Shown piece by piece: positions 1 to 12,389 of a stretch of 64,000 nucleotides of DNA. The stretch's first letter is position 1, and each line of letters begins with the position of its first letter. The notes under the pieces are model-generated. The model was not told where the DNA came from. It ran no database searches and was given only the letters and a program-made list of their open reading frames with translations. The stretch spans positions 496,001-560,000 of the forward strand of contig JALLLT010000017.1 in the NCBI GenBank assembly GCA_025266875.1, given 5' to 3'. The position numbers and the translations under genes are program-made. This stretch comes from Fennellomyces sp. T-0311. Lineage: Eukaryota; Mucoromycota; Mucoromycetes; Mucorales; Lichtheimiaceae.

Positions 1-2774
1 AATTCCACTTGACTAGCTTTACAGATGACATCCATCGCAGCAAATTGGAAACGGTGATCATGCAACTCAAGCCGCGAGAACTTGTCACTGAAAAAGGTCG
101 TCTGAGCCATGCATCAATGCGTGTTCTCAAAAACACCCTCTCGGAACCTCTGTGGAACATGCATACCCCAGAAAAAGAGTTCTGGTCCGAGATAACCACG
201 TTGGATGAAATCAGAATCACCGGTTACTATGGTGATGATGTCGAAGACGAATGTAAGCGAACAGCGATCAACCATGATTATTGTCTGCTGACTTCAGATG
301 ATAAGCTACGTGGCCAGAGGCTCTGAAAAGCATCCGTGATCAACCCCTCACATTATCTGCCCTGGGTGGATTAATATACTATTTACGAACAGTAAGTTTT
401 TCTTTCATTGCCAACTTGTGCCAAACAAGCCAGACCAACTAGCATCATAGCTTAAACTCGACAAGGATCTCTTGTCAACAAGAAATATCTCTATATACGA
501 TCCTATTCGGCAGGCGACGTCTCTTGTTCTGGATGGACAAACACTCGGCAACCTGGAAATTCTTCAGAATTCAGACGATGGATCCACTACCGGTACTCTT
601 CTTGAATTGCTGGAAAACTGCGTTACATCATTCGGCAAGCGAATGTTCAAGCGATGGATATGCCATCCTCTGCAAAAAATCCATGAAATCAACGCCCGAC
701 TGGATGCTGTAGACGATCTGATGCAACACCCGGACGTTCACGAGTCGCTGAGCAAGCAGCTGGTTGGATTGCCTGATTTGGAGCGTCTCATTTCACGTAT
801 CCATGCGAAGCAATGCAAAGTCAAAGAGTTCCAGGCTACTCTTGACGGCTTTTCGAGGATCGTGGTAAGACCTTGATGCGTCACAATGCATATTACAGAG
901 AGTTAAAGCATCACATGTAAAGGATACCATTGATGCACTTAGAGCAAGTCGAGATCGATTGAATTCTACGTTGCTAAAGTCAATTTGCGACAAATTCCCG
1001 GATATCCGAGCAAAGGTCGACCACTTTCATAATGCATTCATCAAGACAGAGATCGAGATTGATTGTATGTTTGTTTTTAAAGTCAAGTCAGCATACGCTC
1101 ATGTTTTTTTTTTACTCTCCCAATCGTTTAGATCAGAAAGTGCTCACAATCATCCCTAAGGATGGAGTTGACCAAGAGTACGATGACCTACGCGACCAGA
1201 TCAACGCGACCCACAAAAAGTTCGAAAGCCACTTGCTGCAGAAAAAGAAGGAGCTAAAGTAAATGAGTGCATGCATGAATAGCAACGATACTAACCATGG
1301 CGCTAGATGTACCCAACTGACATACAAGGATCTCGGCAAGGAGATCTATCAAATGGAAGCACCCAAGAGTCTAAAAGTACCGGGCAACTGGATCAAGTTA
1401 TCCAGCACATCGGTAAAAAATGTGAGAGCGTAACAAATAACCACGGATTTCTCATTAGTTTACATCAGAAAGTAAACCGGTACTACGATCTCGACCTCAA
1501 AGAGATGGTCCAGAAATACAAGGAGCTCCTTGAAACCCGAAACGCATTCATCAAGGACTTTACAAGCAAGGTGTATGGCGAGTTTGACCAGCACTACCAG
1601 GACTGGCTTGCTGCCACCCAACACATTGCCCATCTCGACTCACTGATGAGTCTCGCAAAAGGATCCGCCAAACTCGGAGGTATGCTTTTTGGCTTACATG
1701 CCGCAAAACAATCAATGACTCTTGCTCCCTTAGAACCTTCTTGTCGCCCGCAATTAGTAGACCAAGAAAACAGTGTGCTTGAATTCCGAGACTTGCGTCA
1801 TCCATGCATGATTCCAGGGTAAAACTCGAGTCAACATCTTGGCGACTTGTAGCTAAAGTTTGTGTAAAAGTGCTGGACAAGATTTTATCCCGAACGACAC
1901 GCTGCTCGGTGAAGAAGAGCCATCCATCATGGTGCTTACGGGTCCAAACATGGGCGGCAAATCTACATTACTTCGCCAGGTAAGAGCATGTCTCAGAAAG
2001 CGAAAAAAAAAGCAAACATTAAAGCGAGGTAGACGTGCATTGCAATCATTATGGCCCAACTTGGATCCTATGTGCCTGCAAGCTTCTGTCGACTCACGCC
2101 TTGCGATCAAATCTTCACGCGAATCGGTGCGAACGACAATATCTTGCGCGGTGAATCTACTTTTATGGTCGAACTGCAGGAAACTTCAAAGATTCTTCGC
2201 GAAGCCACGCCACGATCGATGGTTATCTTGGACGAACTTGGACGAGGCACTTCAACATTCGACGGCTATGCTATTGCGTACGCCGTTCTGCATTACCTAT
2301 CGATCCATGTGGGATGCTTGGCCATGTTCTCCACACACTACCAAACACTTTGTCAAGAGTTCGAACGCAACCCAACGATCAGGAACATGCACATGTGAGC
2401 GGTCTCTATCGGATGAAGCACATGGGGTTACTGATAACTCTATTTCTAGGGGATACTTTATGGATGAAGAAGAGCATCGAATCACGTTCCTGTATAAATT
2501 GACACCTGGTATTTGCGGCAAGTCATTCGGTATGAATGTCGCAGCCATGGCGGGCGTCCCCGACTCGATTGTCAAGAAGGCCAACGCGGTTGCCGAGGAG
2601 TTTGAACGGACCAATCGACTCCAGGACACCTCGTACAAAATGGATCTCGATCAGCCACAAATGAGCATCACCCCGGCCGTGCTTGCCGATGCCTCATATC
2701 TACTCCAAGGAAAGGACCCCAACCCCAAAATCCTCCGCCGCATCATCCAAGGCCTCTCCAAAATCTCAATGTAA
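1..2774 (+). CDS. MSH6: DNA mismatch repair ATPase Msh6 (5' truncated by window edge)
   Basis: MutS-family subunit that pairs with Msh2 to recognise base mismatches and small loops in the nucleus. Eleven exons are visible: <1-252, 306-391, 451-864, 923-1064, 1132-1258, 1307-1412, 1469-1679, 1734-1818, 1859-1979, 2033-2394 and 2450-2774; all junction phases agree. The clamp region ([17 protein letters not shown]), Walker A (GPNMGGKST, about 1944), [11 protein letters not shown], Walker B ([12 protein letters not shown]) and FSTHY switch are all intact. The N-terminal PIP-box and mismatch-binding domain lie outside the window. [17 protein letters not shown] and overall alignment favour Msh6 over Msh2 or Msh3. 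The exon 1/2 junction (253-305) and the exon 4 start (an in-frame alternative at 899 would give a 34-nt intron) are the least certain. The stop is only 36 bp from the convergent NMD3 stop. Confidence 0.93.
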
Positions 2775-2810
2775 AAGCTCCAATGCAATTATAATATATC
2801 ATGACAAAGA

Positions 2811-4660
2811 TTACATCATCTCAACATCCTCATCTACGTGATGCTGGAGATCTGGTCTATCTGAACTGCCCTGGTTAATCTTCATTTCGTCCATCATCTC
2901 CTCGAGCGAAATCTCGGGGAAGTCCTCCTCCTCAATGTCCGATCCATCCGTCATGGCACCATGATCCACGGACTGTGGTACCTTCTTGTCGTTCTTGAAG
3001 ATATTGATGGTGGATCGGAATTCGGGATCTTCTTCAATATCACGCATAAACATCTCCATGTCGTTTTCGATGCGTTGCTGATCCTGTTTCCGCGGTGCCA
3101 TCTCACTAACTTCCTTGCCCATCTGTTGCAGCTTCCAGTTACGTTGCTTGTTCTTCTTTCGGCGTTGTGGGTAGGATTTGCGCACCAAAATCACATCAGG
3201 TAACCCGCTGCGGTCTAATTTGTCAAACTCGACATTATTAAAATTGCTGCGTGATAAGTCGTAGCCGAGCACAGTGTCGCCGGGGTTCAATACTGCTCCG
3301 AGATGGGATCGTGCAATGAATTCGGTATCGTTGTGACCAAAGTCGGACATGCGCGCAACATGCACATCAGCTAGCACGTTTCGTCCTTTCACCGGGCCCA
3401 GCGGCTCCACATCCAACACATAGTATTCTGTCATCGACTTGGAGGAGGCAAGTGATAAGAAGGGTGTGCGCCAGTAGATGGTGGTATTGATGTCGGCGGT
3501 ATTCAGTGTGTTGGGGTCGATCAGGTTGATGGAGTTGCTGACGCGAGTGCAGAGGAGGAGTGGTGAAATGTTGCCCAGACCGCTGGCCACCTTCCGTGGA
3601 AGACACACCAAATCGTCCTTACATATAGGCATGATTTCAACTGTACGATAACACTTAGCACATCACTTGCTCATACCATCATGCGACATACCAGAATATG
3701 TAAACTTGTAGTTGCTGACACTTGTGTGGATATCCGTGGAAATAAGCTGCTCGCTGGTCTTGTATCTACACCACCGCCAGTCAGAAATCCACTCATCAAC
3801 CACAGCTTCCTATTGACACTTACTTGATGGGGACAACAGCGTTCAAAAATTCGAGCATCTTGATGGCATGTGCTCGCTGGCCATAGTAGAAATCAATACC
3901 GTCCTTCGTTTCACGGATATTGGTAGTGTCCTTGTGGGCGTTGTGTTTGAGGATCAGCTGTTCCAGGTAAAGGAAAGTACGCTTGTGCTCGACTTTTTGC
4001 CGGACTTGGACAGCAGCCTTCCATGTGTTTTGGGCAGCCAAACGAGTACAATCATCGCATTGCTGAGTGGAGACAACATACTCCACTTCGAATGCCTGTT
4101 GCAAGATTGTGTTGACGAAAACCTATCATTGGATTAGTAAGCCTTGCCAAAACTTTATTTCAATTACAAATACCTCTTTCTGGATCGTCAATTTGACCTT
4201 GATACGTCTGCTGTGCGGTTCGGTCCAAATGAATCCCGCATCCACTAACCGAACCTTGTTCAGGCCCTTCAACTTTTTCAAACAGAGCGTCAAGAGTTCC
4301 CGGGATTCCAACTCGGCAACAACCCAGACACCAGGTGGTTGCAGATATCTTTCGCAGTTGCGGCAAAAGTGAATGTGCACTTGCTTTGGAATTCCTTCGG
4401 TAATGTCAACCTCATTTCGGATACAGTTGACGCACATGTTGGCCGCATTGGGTGGTGTGGGTGCACCGCATCCTGGGCACTGTTAAAAGAGAGAGTTTAA
4501 TAACTACTTGCCGCAGCAAAAGAAAAGCCCCGCTTGTCAAACTTACCAAACTATTCAGTAACGTTAGAGTAGGCGGATCAGCTTGGTTAGTAATGGATCA
4601 ACGGGTATGGCTCAATAATACTCACATGAGCTGTTCAGTGACGACCGGGTTATATTCCAT
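2811..4660 (-). CDS. NMD3: 60S ribosomal export adaptor Nmd3
   Basis: Adaptor that binds nascent 60S subunits and recruits the Crm1 exportin, then is released in the cytoplasm. Proposed exons (minus): 4660-4626, 4550-4547, 4479-4174, 4122-3824, 3765-3692 and 3640-2811, giving 515 aa against about 518 in yeast. The N-terminus shows zinc-binding pairs CPGC, CVNC and CRNC followed by LQPPGVW, LESRELLTLCLKKLKG and VRLVDAGFIWTEPHSRR, all Nmd3 hallmarks. The C-terminal part has the PICKDD motif, NPGDTVLGYDL, the basic RRKKNKQRNWKL segment and an acidic tail expected to carry the nuclear export signal. The start (MEYNPVVTEQL) fits the family. Joining exon 1 to the zinc exon in frame needs a 4-nt exon (TTTG); this part is inferred. 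Confidence 0.93.
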
Positions 4661-5141
4661 AATGTAATGGGTGTAAGCGAGCAGTACAAGGTTCAAGAAT
4701 ATGCAACTCTCGAAATTTTAAGTAAAATCCCAGTGGCTTATGTTCCAAATCATGCTCGAACCATCTTCTTAATCCGGTTCATTCCTGTTCAGGGCATTCG
4801 ATATCTGGTCCCATCAAACCTCTTTTATATAAACCTTCACTGCTGCGAGGCCCTGATATATATACTGAGAAGGGCTACCGACATGCGTATATACGTAAGT
4901 GCAACACTGGACCGTTGCCGGGGATCCATGGATACGCGATATCGCTAAGCAACCGGTTTACAGGTCCGCGTGATGGATTGGCAAGTAGTCGACATTCAAG
5001 CTATAAAATCAAGTCGATCCATTTTGAGCGGATCGATATCACAAAAAGAACGACCTGCTTAAGAGTGCTGGGCCACAGAATGGCACCGACATTCTGCTAT
5101 ACATAACAGTTGGCGTGAGGGACACTGTCCGTTGGCTTCAT
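4661..5141. other. Intergenic, NMD3 upstream / LSM1 downstream
   Basis: About 480 bp between the NMD3 start and the LSM1 stop, both on the minus strand. It should hold the NMD3 promoter and the LSM1 3' end. Short open frames here have no recognisable family or splice structure. Confidence 0.5.
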
Positions 5142-5737
5142 TCAATACAAATCATTCTGGGAATTATCTACACAGAAACCTTGCTCATGCAATGCCCTAC
5201 TTCGTATCTTCTCTAATCGCTGCTTCCGTTCCATCTCTTCCCGCTGCGCAACCAGCACTTCTTCTACAGGAATCTCTCGCAGGTTTGTTCGCTCCTCTTT
5301 ATCCAAGTCCTAAATGCAACGACGGATCAATACACTGTTTCAATACAAAGCATGATACATATACGCACAATCTCACCAAGAAGGACAACGTTCTCGCCAC
5401 GGATCAGAAAGATGCCTCTGGGTATGTCGCCATAGCAGTTACCAACATATATCCTTTCAATTGTATCCTGCAGTACCAAGTTTGCTACGGTCACAATTCA
5501 GCTTTTTCAACGGTTTCAGGATCAACAATATATACAGATACAACATACCGAATTGGTCAAACGATCGCAATGTACCAATTAGTTTGCGGCCATCTCTCAA
5601 GACCACCATGAGCTTTTCTATGAAAATACTGGTTCTTATTCCAACATTCGTAGTTTGCGCAAGTCTCGAAACATACTGTCCACGCTGTCAATTAACCCCG
5701 AAGAAGTCGTAAAGAACGGTCCGCTTGTTATTTCCAT
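5142..5737 (-). CDS. LSM1: Sm-like protein LSm1 (cytoplasmic mRNA decay)
   Basis: Subunit of the heptameric Lsm1-7 ring that binds deadenylated mRNA 3' ends with Pat1 and activates decapping in P-bodies. Five exon pieces reduce to four coding exons (minus): 5737-5677, 5617-5549, 5484-5369 and 5309-5142, encoding 137 aa, the usual size for LSm1. The Sm1 motif is seen as [19 protein letters not shown] split before [15 protein letters not shown]. The Sm2 motif is the very conserved [21 protein letters not shown]. The C-terminal helix ([20 protein letters not shown]) is the LSm1-specific extension that crosses the ring. No exon is long, so the gene is easily missed; an overlapping plus-strand open frame is only its shadow. 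Introns are about 58-65 nt with GTATGT/GTGCGT donors. Confidence 0.95.
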
Positions 5738-8700
5738 TTGTCGATTGACGAAGAGTGGGCCAAAGTAAAGAAAATAATAATGTTCACGCGAAAACAGCTC
5801 TGCACAAGTGGTTGCATTAATTTCGAAATCGCAAAGGTAAAACGCACACGATTCTTTTTTTTTTGTTTCTTTTTACCCGCGATGTAGAAATGTATTCGTA
5901 GCCAAAGCTCAACCTGTTAGCTGGGCCTAAATGCGGGCAATGACCAAATTTAAAGCGACTGGCTATTTCAACCAGCATCGAAATTCGTTCATAGCATATT
6001 GTGTGGTATGCTTGATATCAGCGTAAGCATGAGAATAAGTCATTACGTAACGAAAGAAGAGTACTTGTGCAACCAAAGTAACGATATCGACGACGTAACA
6101 TGCCAACCGTTCTCTCTTAAGTGTAAAGTTTTACCAAAACTTATAGAGCACGCTTCTTTACTTTCGCCAAAAAAGGTCACTCATCGATTGGGGTGCGGAA
6201 AACCCCTTTCCTAGGCTCTTGCTTTAATGGCATTTATGTGGTGAGGAGTATATGCCTGATCCTCCTATATATCTTCTATTTTTCTAGACTTTTGCTGCCT
6301 AATGACAACATATACGTAGTCAGTTGTTAACTAAAAAGCGAGTGACGTTACCAATGCCTTTACCACTTAAACAACAATGCAACAGCATGCTCACGTACGT
6401 ATATTATAATTTGGTGATTATAGAATCAACTTACGGCCAGTAGGAATTCTTATCGTACTTGAGCCGTTTAGCATATGCGCCAGTCAACGATAACGTCGCG
6501 CAAAAAGCTATGCAAAGTATATTTCTTTGGAATATTAGCGACATGTACTATGTATACGACGCTTTATCCTCTGTGTTCATCATTCCAACGCTGTTGATAA
6601 TACTCCATTCAATCTGCCAATACCATCCGCCACGACATTTTGTAAGGAGGAAATCTGTTTGCGCTTTTCCGTGTTACGTACGAAGGAACGTAAATGCCGC
6701 CGACTCATCAGAGCGATCTAAGAATAGCTCTTTTCCCTACCCCAAAAGCAAGCTAATCAAAAATGAAGATGTTCAATGTCAGTTACTTGCATTGTTATCG
6801 GACGGGCCTCTATGCATTCATCATTCCCATGCGATCATTGTTATAATCTGATAAGTATGACAGGATCGGAAGTGGAGCGATCTAACTTAGAGACCACCTT
6901 AGCAAATGCAATTCATTCATCGATTTGCTCAGCGCCTCCAGGTTTGACAGTTATTGTCTGTTATGATGGTTATGATCGATGTGGTGGACTTCTTTATCGC
7001 AAATCGCATCTTTTCCGTTGGGAAACATGATCACCTGCTCAAGCTTAAACTTCATACGTAAAGCTTAACCCTTCTCACGTGGTACGATCGGATCGATCTA
7101 ACTGGTTTTGTTTTTATATCTATACGTTTGTACCGCAAGGAAGCGACCATATACCTATTGGAGCAAATCGAAAAGTCTTCCAAATAAAATTTATACTTTT
7201 TCAACTAACTGGTTTTATAGAGTACATGCCGTTGTTTCCTGTACACAACTCGAGTCACATCAATGTATAGGCAAATGCAGTAATGCGCCTTGAGGTGGGT
7301 AGCAGTATTTCAGTAAACCAGTCCCTTGCCGATCGTAGATTCGAGTGCATCGCTTTTGTACATTCTGCAAGAGAGTCATCGTTAAAAACACTCTATCGGC
7401 AAAGAAAGCCTGTGTGCCTAAATACACGTATCAAGGCTTAATAATTCTATCATGTAGTGGGACATGGCCGGGTAGCCGTCGCTTTCTGATTATACATACT
7501 AGCATGGCAAAGAATCGCTTGTTGATTGTGGGAAAATTACGTAGTTAAAGCTATAGTATGACTAATATTTTCGGTTTCCTATTTATACATAAAGCCATCA
7601 ATATCGGTATCAATTCTGTTGCAATAACGCCCACTAAATCCCAACGATGCCGTATCCGCTGCAGCCATCCATGCGTTCTAGTCTATTATCTAAAACATAC
7701 TTGTTAATGCCTGTACTTGACAGAGTAACTAATGGATAGCTCTAAGTACTTCATTTCCTACTCATAAGAATGGCATATGTTCTGTTTCATATATTAGGGC
7801 CAGAACTAGTCTTCTATTGTTATAAATGGCCATGGTTGTACAAATGTATACTTCTGGCACTTCGACTTACGAAAGTTTGGACTAATTTTTGCAATAAAGT
7901 GATCAAAACTCGTAAAGAAGCCTTCAATTCTAATCTCAAAAATACCGTAATGATTAATAACATATATGGATTGCAGTTTGGTATGACCAGTATAGTCCTT
8001 AATGCTACTTCATCACGTTAAACGAACCCTGAAAAAGCCTCCGGCCCTTTCGGTCTAGCAAAGTCGTCAGAACATAGACAACACTATTACAAAGATGGTT
8101 AACAAAGCATAAAGCTCAAAGGTTTTTAGCTGCAAGCTCCAGCATCTTTACACTATTCGTAGCTAGATTACAGAGTCACCAGCGGCAAGCACCAATCTAA
8201 TCACTTTTGTTTGGTACCTGAGGCAAACACAGCAATGTAGGGAGGGGGCAGCATCTCAATCAGAATGGTCTTTTTTTACCCCATCGCGTTGGGATGGGGG
8301 CGATCGTTGCTCTGAGCAAGAGTTTCGGTTTGGAGGTACAGCTGCTGCATGAAAAGCTCCGCCCTCCTTGGCCAGTCTGTGCGACAGTTTACGCGTCCAC
8401 CAAAGCCCTCGAAAACTCGTTCCCCACTTTTGTCTTCTCACACACACATGTGGTTGAACAATGAATTTTCAAATGAAATACATATATGGGCCGAGTTCCA
8501 GCGAAGTTGGGAGTTTGAATGAATACTTACACGGATATCTTCTGCACTAACAGGAGGTCCAATAACGCGTCTGGAAGACGAACCGAAACTTTACGTGTCA
8601 AGCAACGACAAGTTATGAAAAACGCGTGTTTTTCTTGATCACAAACACAAAAATAAAATGCTTTGTTGTGCCTGGAAAGTGCAATACATAACGAGCCCAA

Positions 8701-9943
8701 ATGAAATGTCGAACAATGTGAAAATATTTATCCGTCAGTGCTTCGGAAAAGCTTAACGTTATAGTAGAGTGGCATCGTGACATCTGGGTGCCTTGGCCCT
8801 CTTTGTCGTACGACAGCTCGAATTCTTTTTTTAAATTAGCTCATATCAAGCGAATAACGCTGTATGCTTTCGGGTTAGCGCGTTAAATAAGATGACCGAT
8901 ACGTCACTAACCAGTTTACGAGTTACTTTTTTTAGGGTTTAGAAGCTCTGCAGCATCAGCTGAGGTTATTGAGGAAGGGGTTCGCTCACGAAAAAAAGTG
9001 CGCCTCTTCAGCCACACACATAACACGAGCTCGAACTGTTTCACCCGCTCTTCATCTTCCCACTCTGTCAAGAATCAACAATAAACCATACTTCTTTCAA
9101 TCCGACAAATTAAATAAGCGAAATTTAACAAATCAACTAATCAAAGGAAGGGTTTCTTTTTATGTGTATACTGACTTAGTAGCGACGGGACGATCAAGGA
9201 TCTCTCCGTCAGCAAGTTCGTCGGGAATTATATCTGATTTAGAGAACGTGTGTTACCATCCATGCAACAGTCCAAGTTGCGCAACGGCACTAACTCCTCT
9301 TGGCGTAAGGCTGGTGAGAAAAATAGAGTTTTGGGTTTTTGACACTTTTACTTATATGCGTTTCGGTAAATAGGGAATTGCAGTAATCTGCGGCACCAAG
9401 TCTTACGGTTTACAGTAATAGCGGAAAAGGTATTGCATATTTTAAATTATATGCATCGCGCTGGGGAGAGCGAAATGCACGTGCGACATATAAGCGGCCA
9501 GACCATCGATGTGTGTTACGTCAACCAATTTGCGCTATTAGCATATACGCGCCAAAGCAGTCTTTTTTCTCCAAAGTATGCAGTCGAGATTCAAGTGCAA
9601 TAAAAAAAAGTACCTCTCAAAGTAACGGAAGCAAACGCCTTATACAAGGTTATGATAGTATTAAATTTTGTTTAGACAACCGATCGCCGGTCAAGCCGGG
9701 GTTGATCATTCCTGCAGAGAAGGCGGGCATGGCATCCCGAAGGGCTTGCTCTTGTCCTAATCTGTACGCTCCGCCGAATTGTTGACGGTTTGAGGTCCCG
9801 AAATGCATCATAGAACAAGTTTTCTCAAGCTCATGAAACGGATCGGGTATCCTACTTGCTTGCTAGGTTGGCTATATAAATAGCATTAGCTCGAGTCAAA
9901 TCGAAATATCCATCTTTTTTCTTTTCAAAAAGTCTTATCAAAC
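5738..9943. other. Gene-poor AT-rich interval of 4.2 kb
   Basis: No gene could be supported on either strand. The open frames are short, lack family motifs and do not join through plausible introns. The sequence is AT-rich with scattered short A/T runs, and I saw no terminal repeats, long tandem arrays or tRNA. The last 100 bp are the promoter of the C2-domain gene and the first few hundred bp the LSM1 upstream region. Confidence 0.5.
9873..9882 (+). promoter_or_regulatory. TATA box of the C2-domain gene
   Basis: TATATAAATA lies 71 bp upstream of the ATG at 9944, followed by a pyrimidine-rich leader. Position and sequence fit a strong core promoter, in line with the C-ending codon bias of the gene. 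Confidence 0.7.
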
Positions 9944-10516
9944 ATGCTCGGCGAAGGTGTCCTCCCCATCACTATTCACTCTGCTACCAACTTGACTGAT
10001 GTCGAGCGCATGGGCAAGCAAGACCCCTATATCAAGTTCACCACCGATATCACCTCGAAGGACTCCTTCCAGCAGACCTCTACCAAGGAAGATGCCGGTG
10101 AAAACGCCACCTGGGATGAATCCTATGAAGTCCCTCTTACTGGTGAGACCACTGACTTGTACATTGAAGTCATGGACAAGGAAAAGGGTGTCGATCAGAT
10201 CATCGCCTTCGCTGCCATTCCCCTCGCTCAGGTTGCCCGCGGTCCCTTCAGCGGTCTCTTCGATCTCTACAACATCAAGGGTGATGTTGCTGGCAAGCTC
10301 CACTTGACCCTCGGCAATGTTGAAGAAGAACCCACTCCCGGTCGCTCGTACATCAACCAGGATCATCTCGAGCGTGCTAAGGGTCTCCACCACAAGGCCC
10401 TTGCTGGTGACATTGGTACTGCTGCTATCGGTGCTGGTTTGGCTATCGGTGCTGGTTTCCTCGGCAAGCAGCTGTGGGAAGAATACAAGCAGAAGAAGGC
10501 TGAGGAGGAAGAGTAA
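9944..10516 (+). CDS. Small C2-domain protein with glycine-rich hydrophobic tail
   Basis: Single-exon gene of 190 aa. Residues about 1-125 form a C2 beta-sandwich: PITIHSATNLTDVERMGKQD followed by PYIKF, then ATWDESYEVPL and LYIEVMDKEKGVDQIIAFA. The first calcium-loop Asp (QDPY) and one in MDKEKGVD are present, but the full set of five acidic ligands is not obvious, so calcium dependence is open. After a linker comes AIGAGLAIGAGFLGKQL, a Gly/Ala-rich amphipathic or membrane-associating helix, and a charged tail of Lys/Glu. Similar small C2 proteins are thought to dock on membranes. Codon use is strongly biased to C-ending codons, unlike neighbours, suggesting high expression. ATTAAAGT/AATAAAG sequences near 10566 probably serve as the poly(A) signal. 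Confidence 0.88.
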   Translation: MLGEGVLPITIHSATNLTDVERMGKQDPYIKFTTDITSKDSFQQTSTKEDAGENATWDESYEVPLTGETTDLYIEVMDKEKGVDQIIAFAAIPLAQVARGPFSGLFDLYNIKGDVAGKLHLTLGNVEEEPTPGRSYINQDHLERAKGLHHKALAGDIGTAAIGAGLAIGAGFLGKQLWEEYKQKKAEEEE

Positions 10517-12389
10517 AGTGTATAATGTTTCTATTTCATATTTAACTATTTGTACATAGTTGTTTTAATAAAGTGACAAATGTCTCTTTTACTGTAATAG
10601 CTAAAGCCTTTTTTTCTTTTTTCTATTTCATGATTGTTGGGTGCGGGAGTATTAAATGCGTGTATTGTGCCATAGAACGACGCGCGTCTTCGATGACCAG
10701 TCACCACGGAACTACCAATGTAGATATTCACACGCGTCGTTCGATTTGATGGAAGTTTCAACACAGTAATGAAATCTGCAAGGCTATGCATGTCTCAGCA
10801 CGATGAAAGACGTTTCATCTTTTGACGCGTATGCACCATGGTCTGGGAAGCTTCTAATTTAAGGCCAATGTTTGCTCACATGCGCTTTTCTCTGTTACTG
10901 TCTTATGGTCTGCAAGCTGTTTAATAGAAGCTTAGTGCCAAGCAAATGGGGAATCGGGATTACTTGGACGCGTAGTGGCACTCTTGCGTGGTACAGGGCT
11001 TTGGTGGTGTGCTATAATGTTAGGGGCTCTTGTTTATTGTCGAATCAGCGCCTTCCATGTGTTACTCAACGAAACTGGGTACACGCTGAAGGAAGGAAAA
11101 AAGCTCTGAAACTGGTAATACTGGTTTGACTTTTTTTTTCTTTTGGGCTTCTGCTATAGCGAAAATGCGGAATCCAAAGAAGGTTTGTTACTCATCTAAT
11201 AAGATACCCATCAAATAAGAAAACAAGATGGCGAAAGTCAAGAACACATATACCGTTACTGTGTCACGCATAAACCCAGTACGCGTACAACCTATTCTTG
11301 TGTTCATGCATCGAAACGGACGTTATTGTGAAAGTCATCCTTTTATCTCATCACACAACGGGGTACAAATACTATCAGAGAACATCTTGCCGACAGTCGC
11401 AATATACTTTATCCATCGTCTGATAACAAATAAAAATGACCGGTAGTGTGGAGTTTGATGGTCGGTCAAAGATTATCCAACACGCCGTGACATGAGCTGT
11501 CCTATTATGGTAAGCACGAATTTGCTTGGCGTTAAACACACGCTTCATATTTGCGTGAGATAAAAAGGCAAAAAAAGTTTATTCGGTTGTTATGGAGAAG
11601 TTGGTTGTCTGGAAGGTATTGCGAGGAATGGTGCGTTGAAATCCCAGTGCCTATGATGCAGGAAATGGTAGAAGATTATGGTCGTGTCTTGTGGTGCCAT
11701 TACGGAATCAGATTAACCGCTTAGTGCATGGCAAGGCAGAGAACATGGGATGACGCGAACTGTAGATAAATATCATTGTCCCAGTTTTATTCGCATTACA
11801 TGAACAAGGAACCTCACTAATGGAATCGTGTTAAGGTTTCCGAATCCGCTTTGGCGACTCAAGTGCACTTTAACAAGTACTTTGACGCGTCGATATCGTC
11901 AAAATCTGTGAATTATTGACAGCACCGCGATTATGTGCCATTTGTGAGATATGCTGTTCAATAATGGTCACTGCATACTTTATGTCACAGCCTTCCTTGA
12001 CAGCAATACAGCATTCACGTAACCAAGTATAGTTATCTATCCGTCCGTATAAACATTATGGTAGATAATCATGGCAAATATTATATTTCTGGAGCTATAG
12101 CTCCAACAAAAGTATTTTACCGAGGACGCGGGTCATGGTAAAAATCACCTCAACTATTCGCAGCAACATCAGCACGGGAATACAAATTGTCACATACATG
12201 AAACGGCAAAGTAGCGAAAAAGGAAATCAAGTGTAACAGCTGTAATTCGCAAAAAAGCGCACTTAGGATATGTGTAATACCCGGATCTGTTGTATAGAAT
12301 TGTATATTCCAGGAGATAAAGTATAATTACCATCGGATTACGATCAACCGAATTCCGCCCATCTTAAAGCGAGCAACTTTAATCCAACT
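10517..12389. other. Intergenic, no gene seen
   Basis: About 1.9 kb between the C2 gene and the stop of the first SDR gene. It includes both 3' flanks. Short frames here show no family signature, and I saw no repeat arrays or RNA genes. Confidence 0.5.

Noticed and set aside
5132..5611. 159-codon plus-strand open frame
   Set aside because: It lies opposite the LSM1 exons, which are unambiguous by conserved motifs; it is a shadow.
8256..8447. 63-codon minus frame in the first desert
   Set aside because: Isolated, no promoter or family signal.
9938..10393. 151-codon open frame antisense to the C2-domain gene
   Set aside because: It mirrors the biased codons of the real gene, has no family features, and such antisense frames are expected opposite C-rich third positions.
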